Assembly: GCA_902789735.1 (NCBI GenBank)
Contig: CADAOZ010000003.1
Location: 62,001 to 126,000, forward strand
Direction of reading: 5' to 3'
Length of the DNA stretch: 64,000 nucleotides
Origin: an uncultured Lachnospiraceae bacterium
Lineage (GTDB): Bacteria > Bacillota > Clostridia > Lachnospirales > Lachnospiraceae
The notes beneath the pieces are model-generated. The model was not told the DNA's origin. It saw only the letters and a program-made list of their open reading frames with translations, and ran no database searches. Numbering within the stretch: position 1 is the first letter of the stretch; each line of letters begins with the position of its first letter. The translations under genes were made by a program, and so were the position numbers. Positions 7,721 through 15,737 of this stretch are shown piece by piece.

Positions 7721-8899
7721 ATGGCACTGGAAGGCAAGAAGATCGTACTGGAAGGCTTTGAAAAGGCTTATGGGACTACGGACGGCGTAAGAGTATTTTT
7801 CGCCCCCGGCCGTGTCAATCTGATCGGTGAGCACACAGATTACAACGGCGGTCATGTATTTCCCTGCGCGCTGGATATCGGCACCTATGCTGCTGTAAAG
7901 AAAAGAGAGGACAGGAAGCTCCGTTTCGCTTCCGTTAATATTCCCGCCGCAGGCGTTACCGAAGTCATGATCGATGACCTGGACAGCGCCAGGACCGGCA
8001 AGTGGGCGGATTATCCCAAGGGAGTTGTATGGGCTTTCGAAGGCCGCGGCTACAAGCTGGACTGCGGTTTTGACATGGCCATTTACGGTGATATCCCCAA
8101 CGGCGCGGGACTTTCCTCTTCCGCGGCTCTCGAAGTCGTGACCGGCTTCGCGCTTCGTGCGCTCTATGGTTTCGATCAGATCACCAATGAGGAGCTGGCG
8201 CTGATCGGTCAGTATTCCGAGAACAATTACAACGGCATGAACTGCGGTATCATGGACCAGTTCGCTTCCGCCATGGGCAAAGAGAACAACGCGATCTTCT
8301 TGGATACCAATACCATGAAGTTCGAGTACGCCCCCATCAAGCTGGACGGCATGAAGCTGCTGATCACCAACACCAACAAGAAGCACAGCCTGGTCGATTC
8401 CGAATACAACGCCAGAAGAGCCCAGTGCGCGGAAGCTCTGAAAGATATGCAGGCCAAATATGATATCAAGGCCCTGGGTGAGCTCTCCATCGAGCAGTTC
8501 GAAGCGGACAAGGATCTGATCAAGGACGATGTCTGCCGTAGGCGCGCGAAACACGCAGTCTATGAGAACCAGAGGACCATCGAAGCTGTACAGGCTCTGA
8601 AAGACGGTAACGTGGCTCGTTTCGGTGAGCTGATGAATCAGTCCCATGTATCCCTGCGCGATGATTATGAGACGTCCTGCCCTGAAGCGGACATCCTGGC
8701 GGAAGAAGCCTGGAAGATCGACGGCGTTGTCGGCTCCAGAATCACCGGCGGCGGATTCGGCGGCTGCACAGTCAGCATTGTCAAGGACGAGGCGGTAGAC
8801 GAATTTATCAACAAGATCGGACCGGTCTATCTGGAAAAGGTCGGCTATGAGGCTTCCTTCTACAGGCTGGGAATCGGCAACGGCCCGGTAGAGCTCTGA
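7721..8899 (+). CDS. galK: galactokinase
   Basis: A 392-residue GHMP-superfamily kinase that phosphorylates galactose at C1 with ATP, the entry step of the Leloir pathway. The galactokinase signature GRVNLIGEHTDYNGG is at about residues 30-44, the ATP-binding loop GAGLSSSAAL at about 128, and the third GHMP motif GGGFGGC near 345. Length matches the family. No galT or galE is adjacent, so the pathway genes are scattered. It is a single-gene unit between its own promoter and terminator. Confidence 0.96.
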   Translation: MALEGKKIVLEGFEKAYGTTDGVRVFFAPGRVNLIGEHTDYNGGHVFPCALDIGTYAAVKKREDRKLRFASVNIPAAGVTEVMIDDLDSARTGKWADYPKGVVWAFEGRGYKLDCGFDMAIYGDIPNGAGLSSSAALEVVTGFALRALYGFDQITNEELALIGQYSENNYNGMNCGIMDQFASAMGKENNAIFLDTNTMKFEYAPIKLDGMKLLITNTNKKHSLVDSEYNARRAQCAEALKDMQAKYDIKALGELSIEQFEADKDLIKDDVCRRRAKHAVYENQRTIEAVQALKDGNVARFGELMNQSHVSLRDDYETSCPEADILAEEAWKIDGVVGSRITGGGFGGCTVSIVKDEAVDEFINKIGPVYLEKVGYEASFYRLGIGNGPVEL

Positions 8900-8934
8900 T
8901 TCTTCCGGACTTCATAATGTAAAAGTTTTACGCG

Positions 8935-8968
8935 GGACCGCGGGCAGAAATGCCGCGGTCCTTTTTTT
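8935..8968 (+). terminator. terminator after galK
   Basis: GGACCGCGG pairs with CCGCGGTCC and is followed by seven T. The rest of the 335-base gap to the next gene holds only a probable -10 element at 9106. Confidence 0.9.
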
Positions 8969-9102
8969 AGTATCCGCAGCGGTTATGAGATGAAGGATGG
9001 CCGCCCTGCTGTTACCGGTGTATCCGATTCTTACGCAGCCCGGTAATATAAAACAACCTGCTTGGGAAAAACAGAACGGGGAACGGCGTCCGGATCAATC
9101 TG

Positions 9103-9111
9103 TGCTATACT
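9103..9111 (+). promoter_or_regulatory. extended -10 element upstream of nth
   Basis: TGC-TATACT (TATACT at 9106-9111) is an extended -10; no good -35 is seen. Transcription would give a leader of about 120 bases before the GTG start. Confidence 0.45.
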
Positions 9112-9234
9112 ATGAAATCAGTAAGACCTGCCGGTTTTCGCGGGTACCCGGGATGATGCAGCCGTGTTTTGCTGCCGGCGGAACAGGAAGGTTACGAATG
9201 GACACAATGAAGACAGGAAAAAGGGGATAAAACA

Positions 9235-10149
9235 GTGGCGGACAAGACTGAGAAGACCAGAGAAATACAGGCGGATACAGCACCGGAAAAGACTGTGAAG
9301 AAGGCCGCGAAAGGCGAGACTGCGGATCAGACAGAATCCCGGGCCGGGAAGGCCGGAAAGACCGGGAAAGCGGTAAAGAGCGGAAAAGCCGGAAAGACCG
9401 GGAAAGCTGTAAAGAGCGGGAAGGCCGGCAGTGCGGAAAAGAAGAAAAAGACAGATAAAGCAGGCAGGGGCGCAAAAAAAACAGGCACAGAGAAGATGAC
9501 CATCGAGGAGCGCCTGCAGGGAATCCTGCCGCTGCTGGACGCCCGCTATGGGACGGACCTGAAGACCTATCTGCATTATAATAAGGAAAAGCCCTGGCAG
9601 CTGCTGTTCTCGACCATCCTGTCGGCCCAGTGTACCGACGCCAGGGTCAATATGGTCACCAAAGACCTGTTCGTCAAATATCCGGAGCTGGAGGATTTCG
9701 CGAAGGCGGACCTGCGGGAGATGGAAGAGGATATCCATTCGACCGGTTTTTACCACCATAAGGCCAAAAGTCTGATCGGGGCGGCGCAGAAGCTCCTGTC
9801 CGATTATGACGGGCAGCTGCCTTCCTCGATCGAGGACCTGACCAGCCTGCCCGGCGTAGGCAGGAAGACGGCCAATGTGGTACGGGGCAATGTCTTCGGG
9901 CAGGCCAGCATCGTGGTGGATACCCATGTCAAAAGGGTGACCAACCGCCTGGGCCTGACAGACCAGACAGATCCGGTCAAAGTGGAATTTGACCTGTATG
10001 AAGTCCTGCCGGAGGACCACTGGATCCTGATCAATCTGCAGGGAATCGCCCTGGGACGGGAGATCTGCAAGGCACCAAAGCCCCGGTGCGGGGAATGTTT
10101 CCTGACAGAATACTGCCGCTATTACCAGAACCTGGAAGAGGATACCTGA
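9235..10149 (+). CDS. nth: endonuclease III with Lys/Ala/Gly-rich N-terminal tail
   Basis: A DNA glycosylase/AP lyase of base excision repair. Residues about 90-304 form the complete enzyme: the helix-hairpin-helix LPGVGRKTANVV (about 205-216) with the catalytic Lys, the catalytic Asp in VVDTHVKR, and the [4Fe-4S] loop CKAPKPRCGECFLTEYC (C-x6-C-x2-C-x5-C, about 278-294). Usual length is 210-220; here about 88 extra residues precede the enzyme, very rich in Lys, Ala and Gly with the repeat SGKAGKTGKAVK. The tail resembles histone-H1-like DNA-binding tails (inference). The GTG start has AAAAGGGG upstream. Confidence 0.93.
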   Translation: MADKTEKTREIQADTAPEKTVKKAAKGETADQTESRAGKAGKTGKAVKSGKAGKTGKAVKSGKAGSAEKKKKTDKAGRGAKKTGTEKMTIEERLQGILPLLDARYGTDLKTYLHYNKEKPWQLLFSTILSAQCTDARVNMVTKDLFVKYPELEDFAKADLREMEEDIHSTGFYHHKAKSLIGAAQKLLSDYDGQLPSSIEDLTSLPGVGRKTANVVRGNVFGQASIVVDTHVKRVTNRLGLTDQTDPVKVEFDLYEVLPEDHWILINLQGIALGREICKAPKPRCGECFLTEYCRYYQNLEEDT

Positions 10150-10415
10150 CCGGATTCGCGGACTGTGGGTGCCATGGAAAGGATTTTTTCTTTCAAAAAC
10201 CGCGAAAAGTCACGTTTCCCGCAAAAATATACCGGAACATGCAGGAAATGAAAGCAGAATTAGAAGAATAATACTGGAAAAATGCAGAACAGAGTTTTAT
10301 AATATGTAAGGTCACTGTTACTTTAATTCGTTAAAGTCTCACATTGGACCGATACAATCATTCGTCAAATAATATTTTTTATTATAGAAAGTAATTTGAA
10401 GCAGGAGGACAAGCA

Positions 10416-11447
10416 ATGGAAAAGAAAAATCTTGACTGGGGTAATCTTGGATTCAGTTATCATGTAACGGATAAGCGTTATGTATCCATGTTCCAGAATG
10501 GCGCATGGGATGACGGCGCGCTGATCAGTGATGACAAGATCGTGATGAGCGAGGACGCAGGCGTCCTGCATTATTCTCAGTCTGTATTTGAAGGCCTGAA
10601 AGCGTATGAGACCGAGGACGGCCATATCGTATGCTTCCGCCCTGACCTGAACGCTTCCAGAATGGCAGATTCCGCCAGACGCCTGGAGATGCCCGCGTTC
10701 CCTGAAGACCGTTTTGTCAAGGCAGTCATCGAGACTGTCAAAGCCAATGCGGCATGGGTGCCCCCTTACGGCAGCGGCGCGACTCTTTATGTCAGGCCTC
10801 TGATGTTCGGTATCAGCCCTGTCATCGGCGTTGCTCCTGCAGAGGATTATATGTTCCGTATCTTTACGACACCGGTAGGTCCTTACTTCAAGGGCGGCCA
10901 GAAGCCCATCGTTGTCAGGATCAGTGATTTTGACCGTGCGGCTCCCAGAGGAACAGGCCATATCAAGGCCGGCCTGAACTATGCCATGAGCCTGCATGCC
11001 ATTGTAGACGCGCACAAGAAGGGCTTCGCGGAGAACATTTATCTGGATCCTGCCACCAGGACCAAGATCGAAGAGACCGGCGGCGCCAACATTCTGTTCG
11101 TTGACAGAGACGGCAAGCTGGTCATCCCGACTTCCGACAGTATCCTTCCTTCCATCACACGCCGTTCCCTGCACTATGTGGCGGAGCACTATCTGGGCAT
11201 GACTGTAGTCGAGAGAGAAGTCACCCTGCAGGAAGTGGACGACGGCAACTTCGTGGAATGCGGCCTGTGCGGTACTGCGGCGGTCATCTCCCCGATCGGC
11301 AAAATCTACGATCACGGCAAGGAGATCCTGCTGGAGAGCGGTATGGAAGATATCGGCCCTGTTATGAAGAAGCTGTATGATACCCTGACCGGTATCCAGA
11401 TGGGCAGGATTGAAGCGCCCGAAGGCTGGATCCAGAAGATCATGTAA
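10416..11447 (+). CDS. ilvE: branched-chain amino acid aminotransferase
   Basis: A 343-residue fold-type IV PLP aminotransferase that interconverts Leu/Ile/Val and their 2-oxo acids. The Schiff-base lysine is K184 in GHIKAGLNYA, followed by the PLP-contacting EETGGANILF; HYSQSVFEGLKAY near residue 50 and LYVRPLMFG are typical of the longer BCAT class. The ATG has GGAGG 8-9 bases upstream. The AT-rich upstream region holds a weak promoter candidate (TTAAAG, 16 bases, TACAAT) and no T-box. It stands alone, away from other ilv genes. Confidence 0.94.
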   Translation: MEKKNLDWGNLGFSYHVTDKRYVSMFQNGAWDDGALISDDKIVMSEDAGVLHYSQSVFEGLKAYETEDGHIVCFRPDLNASRMADSARRLEMPAFPEDRFVKAVIETVKANAAWVPPYGSGATLYVRPLMFGISPVIGVAPAEDYMFRIFTTPVGPYFKGGQKPIVVRISDFDRAAPRGTGHIKAGLNYAMSLHAIVDAHKKGFAENIYLDPATRTKIEETGGANILFVDRDGKLVIPTSDSILPSITRRSLHYVAEHYLGMTVVEREVTLQEVDDGNFVECGLCGTAAVISPIGKIYDHGKEILLESGMEDIGPVMKKLYDTLTGIQMGRIEAPEGWIQKIM

Positions 11448-11473
11448 GAATTTTATCCCGGTCCCGCAGACAG

Positions 11474-11525
11474 AAAGGACTGCCGTACAGAAGTGCCCGC
11501 CGCGCTTCACGGCAGTCCTTTTTTC
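11474..11525 (+). terminator. terminator after ilvE, with its 3' half duplicated downstream
   Basis: AAAGGACTGCCGT pairs with ACGGCAGTCCTTTT, then T-rich. The right half (CCGCCGCGCTTCACGGCAGT then CCTTTTTCTG) is repeated once more at 11529-11559, so a second descending arm is present. Confidence 0.82.
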
Positions 11526-11965
11526 TGTCCCGCCGCGCTTCACGGCAGTCCTTTTTCTGCCCTGCCGTACGCGGCGGGACAGGAGGCCATTCCTTAAAAA
11601 ACAATGAAGAGGCTTGTTTTTTTACAGGATGACGTTTAACATAATAGGGCAGGAATCTCTCTGTTTCCGGCAGGGAACAGACATCGGATAACAGGTATCG
11701 GATGCTATGTATCTAATAGTGGATACCGAATACTATGATTCAATAGTGAATACCGGATATTATGTATCCGCTGCTGGATATCGGAAACCGGATGTCATCC
11801 TGCGGCAGTCCCTCCGCAAAGTCATGCAATGTATATGTATATATCTTTGCGGCTTCGGTCAGAGGGCTTTCTTTTTGGGAAGAATACGTAAGGTGCGCTC
11901 TCCCGAGAAACTTACCGGAAAAGGCATATTTGAAAGACACAAGTGCAAAGGAGAAGAACGAAAAT
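11526..11965. other. non-coding gap with degenerate tandem repeats
   Basis: I see no convincing gene here. Around 11694-11790 three to four loose copies of a unit of about 28 bases (GGATACCG-AATACTATG-like, each with GGATA/TATCC words) are lined up. A purine-rich AAAGGAG at 11947-11953 is the apparent relic ribosome binding site of the following pseudogene. Confidence 0.5.
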
Positions 11966-12725
11966 ATAAGCAGACCTGTTGTCTATACCTGCTTTGCGAC
12001 AGACGTGATCCATGACGGACATATGAATATCCTGAATGAGGCGGCAAAGCTCGGCGATGTTACTGTCGGCATTCTGTGTGACTCTGAAATGGTCAGATAC
12101 AACCGTTTCCCCACCACCTCCCAGGAGGAAAGGATCGAGATGGTCAGGAGTATCCCCTGTGTCTCCAACGTAATCGTCCAGGATATGATTATGTATGACA
12201 AGGTATTCGAGCAGATCCATCCTGACTACGTTGTCCACGGAAAGGACTGGCACAAGAGAGGCATGCAGGTCATCCGCGACAATACATCAGCCTGACAGAG
12301 AAATACGGCGGAGAGCTGGTGGAGATCCCCTACACCTTTAATGAGAAGGTCCAGAAGATCGACCGCCAGATGAAGGAAAAGCTGGCCATGACAAGCTGGA
12401 TGGTACTTTCTCCACCATTAACGAGGCGGAATATGTGACAGACTGGTGCCACAAATCCATGCGTCCCGAAGGCTATACCCTGGAGGACAAATTCAAGACT
12501 GTCAACATCCATAAGTTCAGCTCCGCTTTTGTGGCCGGCACTCTGCTGCCTGCCCTGGAGAAATCCAACGCGGAAAAGGACGGAAAGGATCCTCTGGAGA
12601 ACGTCATGATGGGCATCGTACGGCAGGCGCCGGACGCGGTCAAGGGCGTTGTTCTCAGAGGCGAGAAATGGTTCGAGATCGACGACAGCAATGATCTGGC
12701 GGAAGCGGAGAAGATCTTCGCCTGA
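11966..12725 (+). pseudogene. broken cytidylyltransferase / NTP-transferase (phosphonate or phospho-headgroup activation type)
   Basis: Three reading frames in turn carry one decayed protein. Frame one: SRPVVYTCFATDVIHDGHMN to DYVVHGKDW, a cytidylyltransferase-like domain with the H-x-G-H motif, as found at the N-terminus of PEP-mutase-linked proteins. It runs off frame near 12285; the next frame continues YISLTEKYGGELVEIPYTFN. Near 12395 a second shift leads to GTFSTINEAEYVTDWCHKSM ... RGEKWFEIDDSNDLAEAEKI, the C-terminal end of a nucleotide-sugar-type NTP transferase. The middle of both domains is missing. The expected start reads ATA instead of ATG. The exact original product is inferred, not proven. 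Confidence 0.6.
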
Positions 12726-12758
12726 AGCTGCATGGGCTGCCGGCTGCCGTTTCCTGAG

Positions 12759-12827
12759 GCAGAAATGCTAATGGACCGGATGCAGAAATGCTAATGGACC
12801 GGATGCAGAAATGCTAATGGACCGGAT
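12759..12827 (+). repeat. three perfect 23-bp tandem repeats
   Basis: GCAGAAATGCTAATGGACCG plus GAT is repeated three times without change, with a partial fourth copy. It starts 34 bases after the stop of the pseudogene. Confidence 0.9.
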
Positions 12828-12892
12828 GCAGAATACAGCATATCTGTCTGCCGGGTTAAATTAAAGTGGTCCGGTAAAACTGAGAAGAGAAT

Positions 12893-12943
12893 AAAAAGGC
12901 ACCGCAGGTAACGGAATGATGTCCGTACTGCGGTGCCTTTTTC
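12893..12943. terminator. bidirectional terminator between the pseudogene and licD
   Basis: AAAAAGGCACCGCAG and CTGCGGTGCCTTTTT are complementary with an inner loop, giving T runs on both strands. Confidence 0.85.
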
Positions 12944-12960
12944 AGGTTCCTGATTTACAT

Positions 12961-13170
12961 TTAGGAAAGCTTTTTATAATCATCCACCAGGATATTAAGG
13001 GCGCTCTGCAGGGGGTCATAGACCGCCTTGGTGGGCTTGTCTTTTTGTGGTTTTCTTTTGTGCTTTTCTTTTTGTACGGTCCTTTCGCGCTTTGCCGTCA
13101 GGCTGTGCCGGAACAGAGATCTCCGGGTACCTGCGGCTGTCCGCTTATTCCTTGGCAGCAGGATCTTCGA
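12961..13170 (-). other. open frame continuing past licD, possible frameshifted C-terminal extension
   Basis: In a frame shifted relative to licD, 69 codons stay open from just inside the licD end to a TAA at 12961-12963. They encode a Lys/Arg-rich stretch (KRERTVQKEKHKRKPQKDKP) followed by AVYDPLQSALNILVDDYKKL, which looks like a genuine amphipathic helix. There is no start codon or ribosome binding site. It could be the lost tail of LicD after a frameshift, or chance. Confidence 0.35.
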
Positions 13171-14131
13171 CTACGTGTCCGTATTCCTCCCATACGACTT
13201 CCCGCAGACCTTCCAGGTAATCGGTGTAGGGATGGTCGCAGTCAAAGTAGATACTGGAGTGGAACTGGGTATTCAGGACAAATTCATGCCAGTTGCCGTA
13301 GGCATCGTCCAGATAATCCTCATATCCGGACGGTACAGGCACTTTCAGGAATTCGAAGTCCAGATAGACCACGTCGTCGAAACAGGTGCTCCTGCGGAAA
13401 TTACGGCTGTTGCCGCAGGAATAGGAGAGGAAGGACATGTATTTGGTCTCTTCGTTATTGTAGCGCTGCCATTCCTTCTCGTAGATCCGGTAGAATTTGA
13501 ACTCGTTGTATACGGGCTTGAGCGGACCTCCCAGCAGGAATTTAAAGACGGATTTGCCTGCGTTCTTGACCGGGTTGCTGATGGGATAGTAACGGGTCGT
13601 GAAATGGGCGGCATGGAAGAAATCCTCCCAGAGGCGTTCGCATCTCTTTTTCTGTTTCTCGAACAGGGCCTTGTTGTCCGTGACATGGTCCAGAACGAAA
13701 ATGTCGATAAAAATGCCCTGATTGAATTTGTATTTAAAGGGGATCTCGTCCTTGAGCATGCCGGTGGTCAGGCTGTGGCGCAGCTGGGCGTGGCCCCGCA
13801 GGCTGCCGGGATCCGTATATTCGGTCTGGAAGAAGTAGGGATGCCTGAAAGCTTTAGGACCGATCTTGCAGAGCTTCTTATATTCGGAATGGGTCATACA
13901 ACAGTCGATGTCGTCATCCCAGGGAATAAAGCCCTTATGCCGGACGGCACCCAGAATGGTCCCTTCTGCCACGAAATAACGGATCTTGTATTTTCTGCAG
14001 ACGCGGTCGAGCTCCATGAGCAGGTCCATCTGGACGGCCCAGCCCTTTTTCATGGCCGGCGCTATATAATACCCGCAGCGGACTTCCCCTTCCAGGAAGT
14101 GTTCGGGAAGCTGAATGTTCAGATCAATCAT
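13145..14131 (-). CDS. LicD family phosphotransferase
   Basis: A 328-residue LicD/fukutin-related protein. The hallmark GAVRHKGFIPWDDDID near residue 65 carries the metal-binding aspartates. LicD proteins attach phosphocholine or related phospho-groups to cell-surface glycans or teichoic acids; the actual headgroup and acceptor here are unknown. The start at 14131 is fixed by AAGGAG 7 bases upstream; a longer frame starting 51 bases earlier has no site. The neighbouring broken nucleotidyltransferase may once have supplied its activated donor. The gene itself appears intact except for a possible frameshifted tail. Confidence 0.87.
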   Translation of the reverse strand: MIDLNIQLPEHFLEGEVRCGYYIAPAMKKGWAVQMDLLMELDRVCRKYKIRYFVAEGTILGAVRHKGFIPWDDDIDCCMTHSEYKKLCKIGPKAFRHPYFFQTEYTDPGSLRGHAQLRHSLTTGMLKDEIPFKYKFNQGIFIDIFVLDHVTDNKALFEKQKKRCERLWEDFFHAAHFTTRYYPISNPVKNAGKSVFKFLLGGPLKPVYNEFKFYRIYEKEWQRYNNEETKYMSFLSYSCGNSRNFRRSTCFDDVVYLDFEFLKVPVPSGYEDYLDDAYGNWHEFVLNTQFHSSIYFDCDHPYTDYLEGLREVVWEEYGHVVEDPAAKE

Positions 14132-14230
14132 TGCGTTCTCCTTTTTTCGTAATGTCTGTCGTTCTGTTGCTGGCAGTGACATTTATGACAGTATAACATA
14201 AATTCAGGCGGCGGACGACCCCGGAGATGA

Positions 14231-14360
14231 TGAACCGGGCGTCAGACTACCGGTTCACTGGTGATGATGAACCGGGCGTCAGACTACCGGTTCACTGGTG
14301 TGAACCAGGCGTCAGACTACTGGTTCACTGAGATGAACCGGGCGTCAGACTACTGGTTCA
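14231..14360. repeat. four tandem 27-bp hairpin repeats (TGAACCGG-GCGTCAGACTA-CCGGTTCA)
   Basis: Copies lie at 14231-14257, 14268-14294, 14301-14327 and 14334-14360, separated by 10, 6 and 6 bases. All share the 11-base loop GCGTCAGACTA. Arms are CCGG/CCGG in copies one and two, CCAG/CTGG in copy three and CCGG/CTGG in copy four, so pairing is kept (one G-U). A degenerate fifth (TGAAC...GTTCA) ends near 14382. This array fills most of the 453-base gap between licD and cobB. Confidence 0.92.
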
Positions 14361-14416
14361 CTGGTGAACGCCTCCCGGTTCACGCCCTGGCGCCCTGGCG
14401 CAGATATCCCAGATGA

Positions 14417-14445
14417 TTCAATGGAGGGCTGTTTTATGGTATAAT
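14417..14445 (+). promoter_or_regulatory. promoter for cobB
   Basis: TTCAAT (14417-14422), 17 bases, then TGG-TATAAT (TATAAT 14440-14445), an extended -10. It lies 140 bases before the start codon. Confidence 0.6.
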
Positions 14446-14584
14446 AAAGTATCAAAAACAGCAGCCCGCGGGGCTGTGAAAGACAATCAGAAAACCAGCC
14501 GTAACTGTTTGAAAACGTCGTAAAAAGAAAGGAAAATGGTGCCCATGCCGGTCCGCCGGCGCGCCGGCGCCATAGAGGAAAATC

Positions 14585-15307
14585 ATGACTTACGAGGAAA
14601 AGATCGAGAAGCTCAGGGAGATCATAGCGGGGACGGATAACATTGTCTTTTTCGGTGGAGCCGGTGTCTCCACGGAAAGCGGAATTCCGGATTTCCGAAG
14701 TGAGGACGGCCTGTACAGGCAGAAATATAAATATCCGCCGGAGTTCATGCTCAGTCATACCTGCTACGCTACCATGCCGGAGGAGTTCTTCCGTTATTAT
14801 AAGGATAAGCTGCTGGTGACCGGAATCAAGCCCAACAAGGCTCACTATAAACTGGCACAGTGGGAAAAGGAAGGCAAGCTCAAAGCGGTCATCACCCAGA
14901 ATATAGACGGCCTTCATCAGATGGCAGGCTCACAGGAGGTACTGGAACTCCATGGCAGCACCCTGCGCAATTATTGTGAACGATGCCATAAGTTCTACGA
15001 CGCGGACTATGTCCGCATGTCCCCCGGTGTTCCCACATGCGAATGCGGCGGGCGGGTCAAACCGGACGTAGTCCTGTATGAGGAAGGTCTGGATATGCGC
15101 ACCATGAACAAGGCAGTCCGTTATATCAGTATGGCGGACGTCCTGATCATCGGCGGGACCTCTCTGGTGGTCTATCCGGCAGCGGGCCTGGTGGACTATT
15201 ACAGGGGCAAAAAACTGATTCTGATCAACAAGAGCGCCACTTCCAGGGATTCCATGGCGGACCTGGTCATTTCCGGCAGCATCGGCGAAGTTCTGGACGC
15301 CGTCTGA
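14585..15307 (+). CDS. cobB: NAD-dependent protein deacylase, Sir2 family
   Basis: A 240-residue sirtuin that removes acyl groups from lysines using NAD. It shows the NAD-binding GAGVSTESGIPDFRS (about residues 24-38), TQNIDGLHQMAG, the catalytic His in LELHGS, and a zinc ribbon made by CERC and CECGG. GGTSLVVYPAAG and LINKSAT complete the Rossmann fold. Length is normal for bacterial class U or III enzymes. It is a single gene. Confidence 0.95.
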   Translation: MTYEEKIEKLREIIAGTDNIVFFGGAGVSTESGIPDFRSEDGLYRQKYKYPPEFMLSHTCYATMPEEFFRYYKDKLLVTGIKPNKAHYKLAQWEKEGKLKAVITQNIDGLHQMAGSQEVLELHGSTLRNYCERCHKFYDADYVRMSPGVPTCECGGRVKPDVVLYEEGLDMRTMNKAVRYISMADVLIIGGTSLVVYPAAGLVDYYRGKKLILINKSATSRDSMADLVISGSIGEVLDAV

Positions 15308-15332
15308 CCGGGATCAGATCCGGCCGTATACA

Positions 15333-15387
15333 CGAAGATTATTCGACGAAGATTATTCGACGAAGATTATTCGACGATGATATTCGA
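15333..15387 (+). repeat. 14-bp tandem repeats
   Basis: CGAAGATTATTCGA is repeated three times exactly, then once as CGATGATATTCGA. Each unit ends with TTCGA. It lies just after the cobB stop codon; downstream the DNA becomes very AT-rich. Confidence 0.9.
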
Positions 15388-15539
15388 CGGAGGATGCGGT
15401 CGGCGGCCACCTGAAGAAAACGGTCGTAAACACATTTAAATACTAAAAAAAATATTAAAAAACAAAAGCACGCTAAAAAACAGTTCACAATACAATAATA
15501 TAATTCATAGAGGGGCGGTCCGATTTAGGACAAAAGTAT

Positions 15540-15728
15540 ATGGACATCAGAGTTGGCGATATTGTCACATTGAAGAAAAAGCATCCCTGCGGCGCTGCGG
15601 ACTGGAAGGTCCTGCGGGCGGGGGCGGATTTTCGCCTGTGCTGCACCGGCTGCGGCCACCAGGTCATGATGGCAAGGCGTGTACTTGAAAAGAGTATAGT
15701 CCGGCTGGACAGGCAGGCAGAAAGCTAG
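15540..15728 (+). CDS. DUF951 family protein
   Basis: A 62-residue protein of the small DUF951 family common in Firmicutes. It shows the family pattern DIRVGDIVTLKKKHPCGA, then W-x-V-x-R-x-GADFRLCC and CTGCGHQVMMARR; three of its four cysteines (CC-x-x-C) look like a metal or nucleic-acid binding knuckle. Function is unknown. It ends 9 bases before eda and is probably cotranscribed with it. Confidence 0.85.
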   Translation: MDIRVGDIVTLKKKHPCGAADWKVLRAGADFRLCCTGCGHQVMMARRVLEKSIVRLDRQAES

Positions 15729-15737
15729 AGGACTGCC

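Noticed and set aside
7455-7790. A 111-codon plus frame between degV and galK
   Set aside because: It spans the galK promoter, starts within the degV terminator and overlaps the galK start in another frame.
8997-9230. A 77-codon plus frame before nth
   Set aside because: No ribosome binding site and no similarity I recognise; it contains the probable nth promoter.
10150-10415. T-box or riboswitch upstream of ilvE
   Set aside because: No T-box core sequence or terminator-antiterminator pair is visible; the gap is simply AT-rich.
13028-14152. A 374-codon plus-strand open frame opposite licD
   Set aside because: LicD has its motif, start site and length on the minus strand; the plus frame has none.
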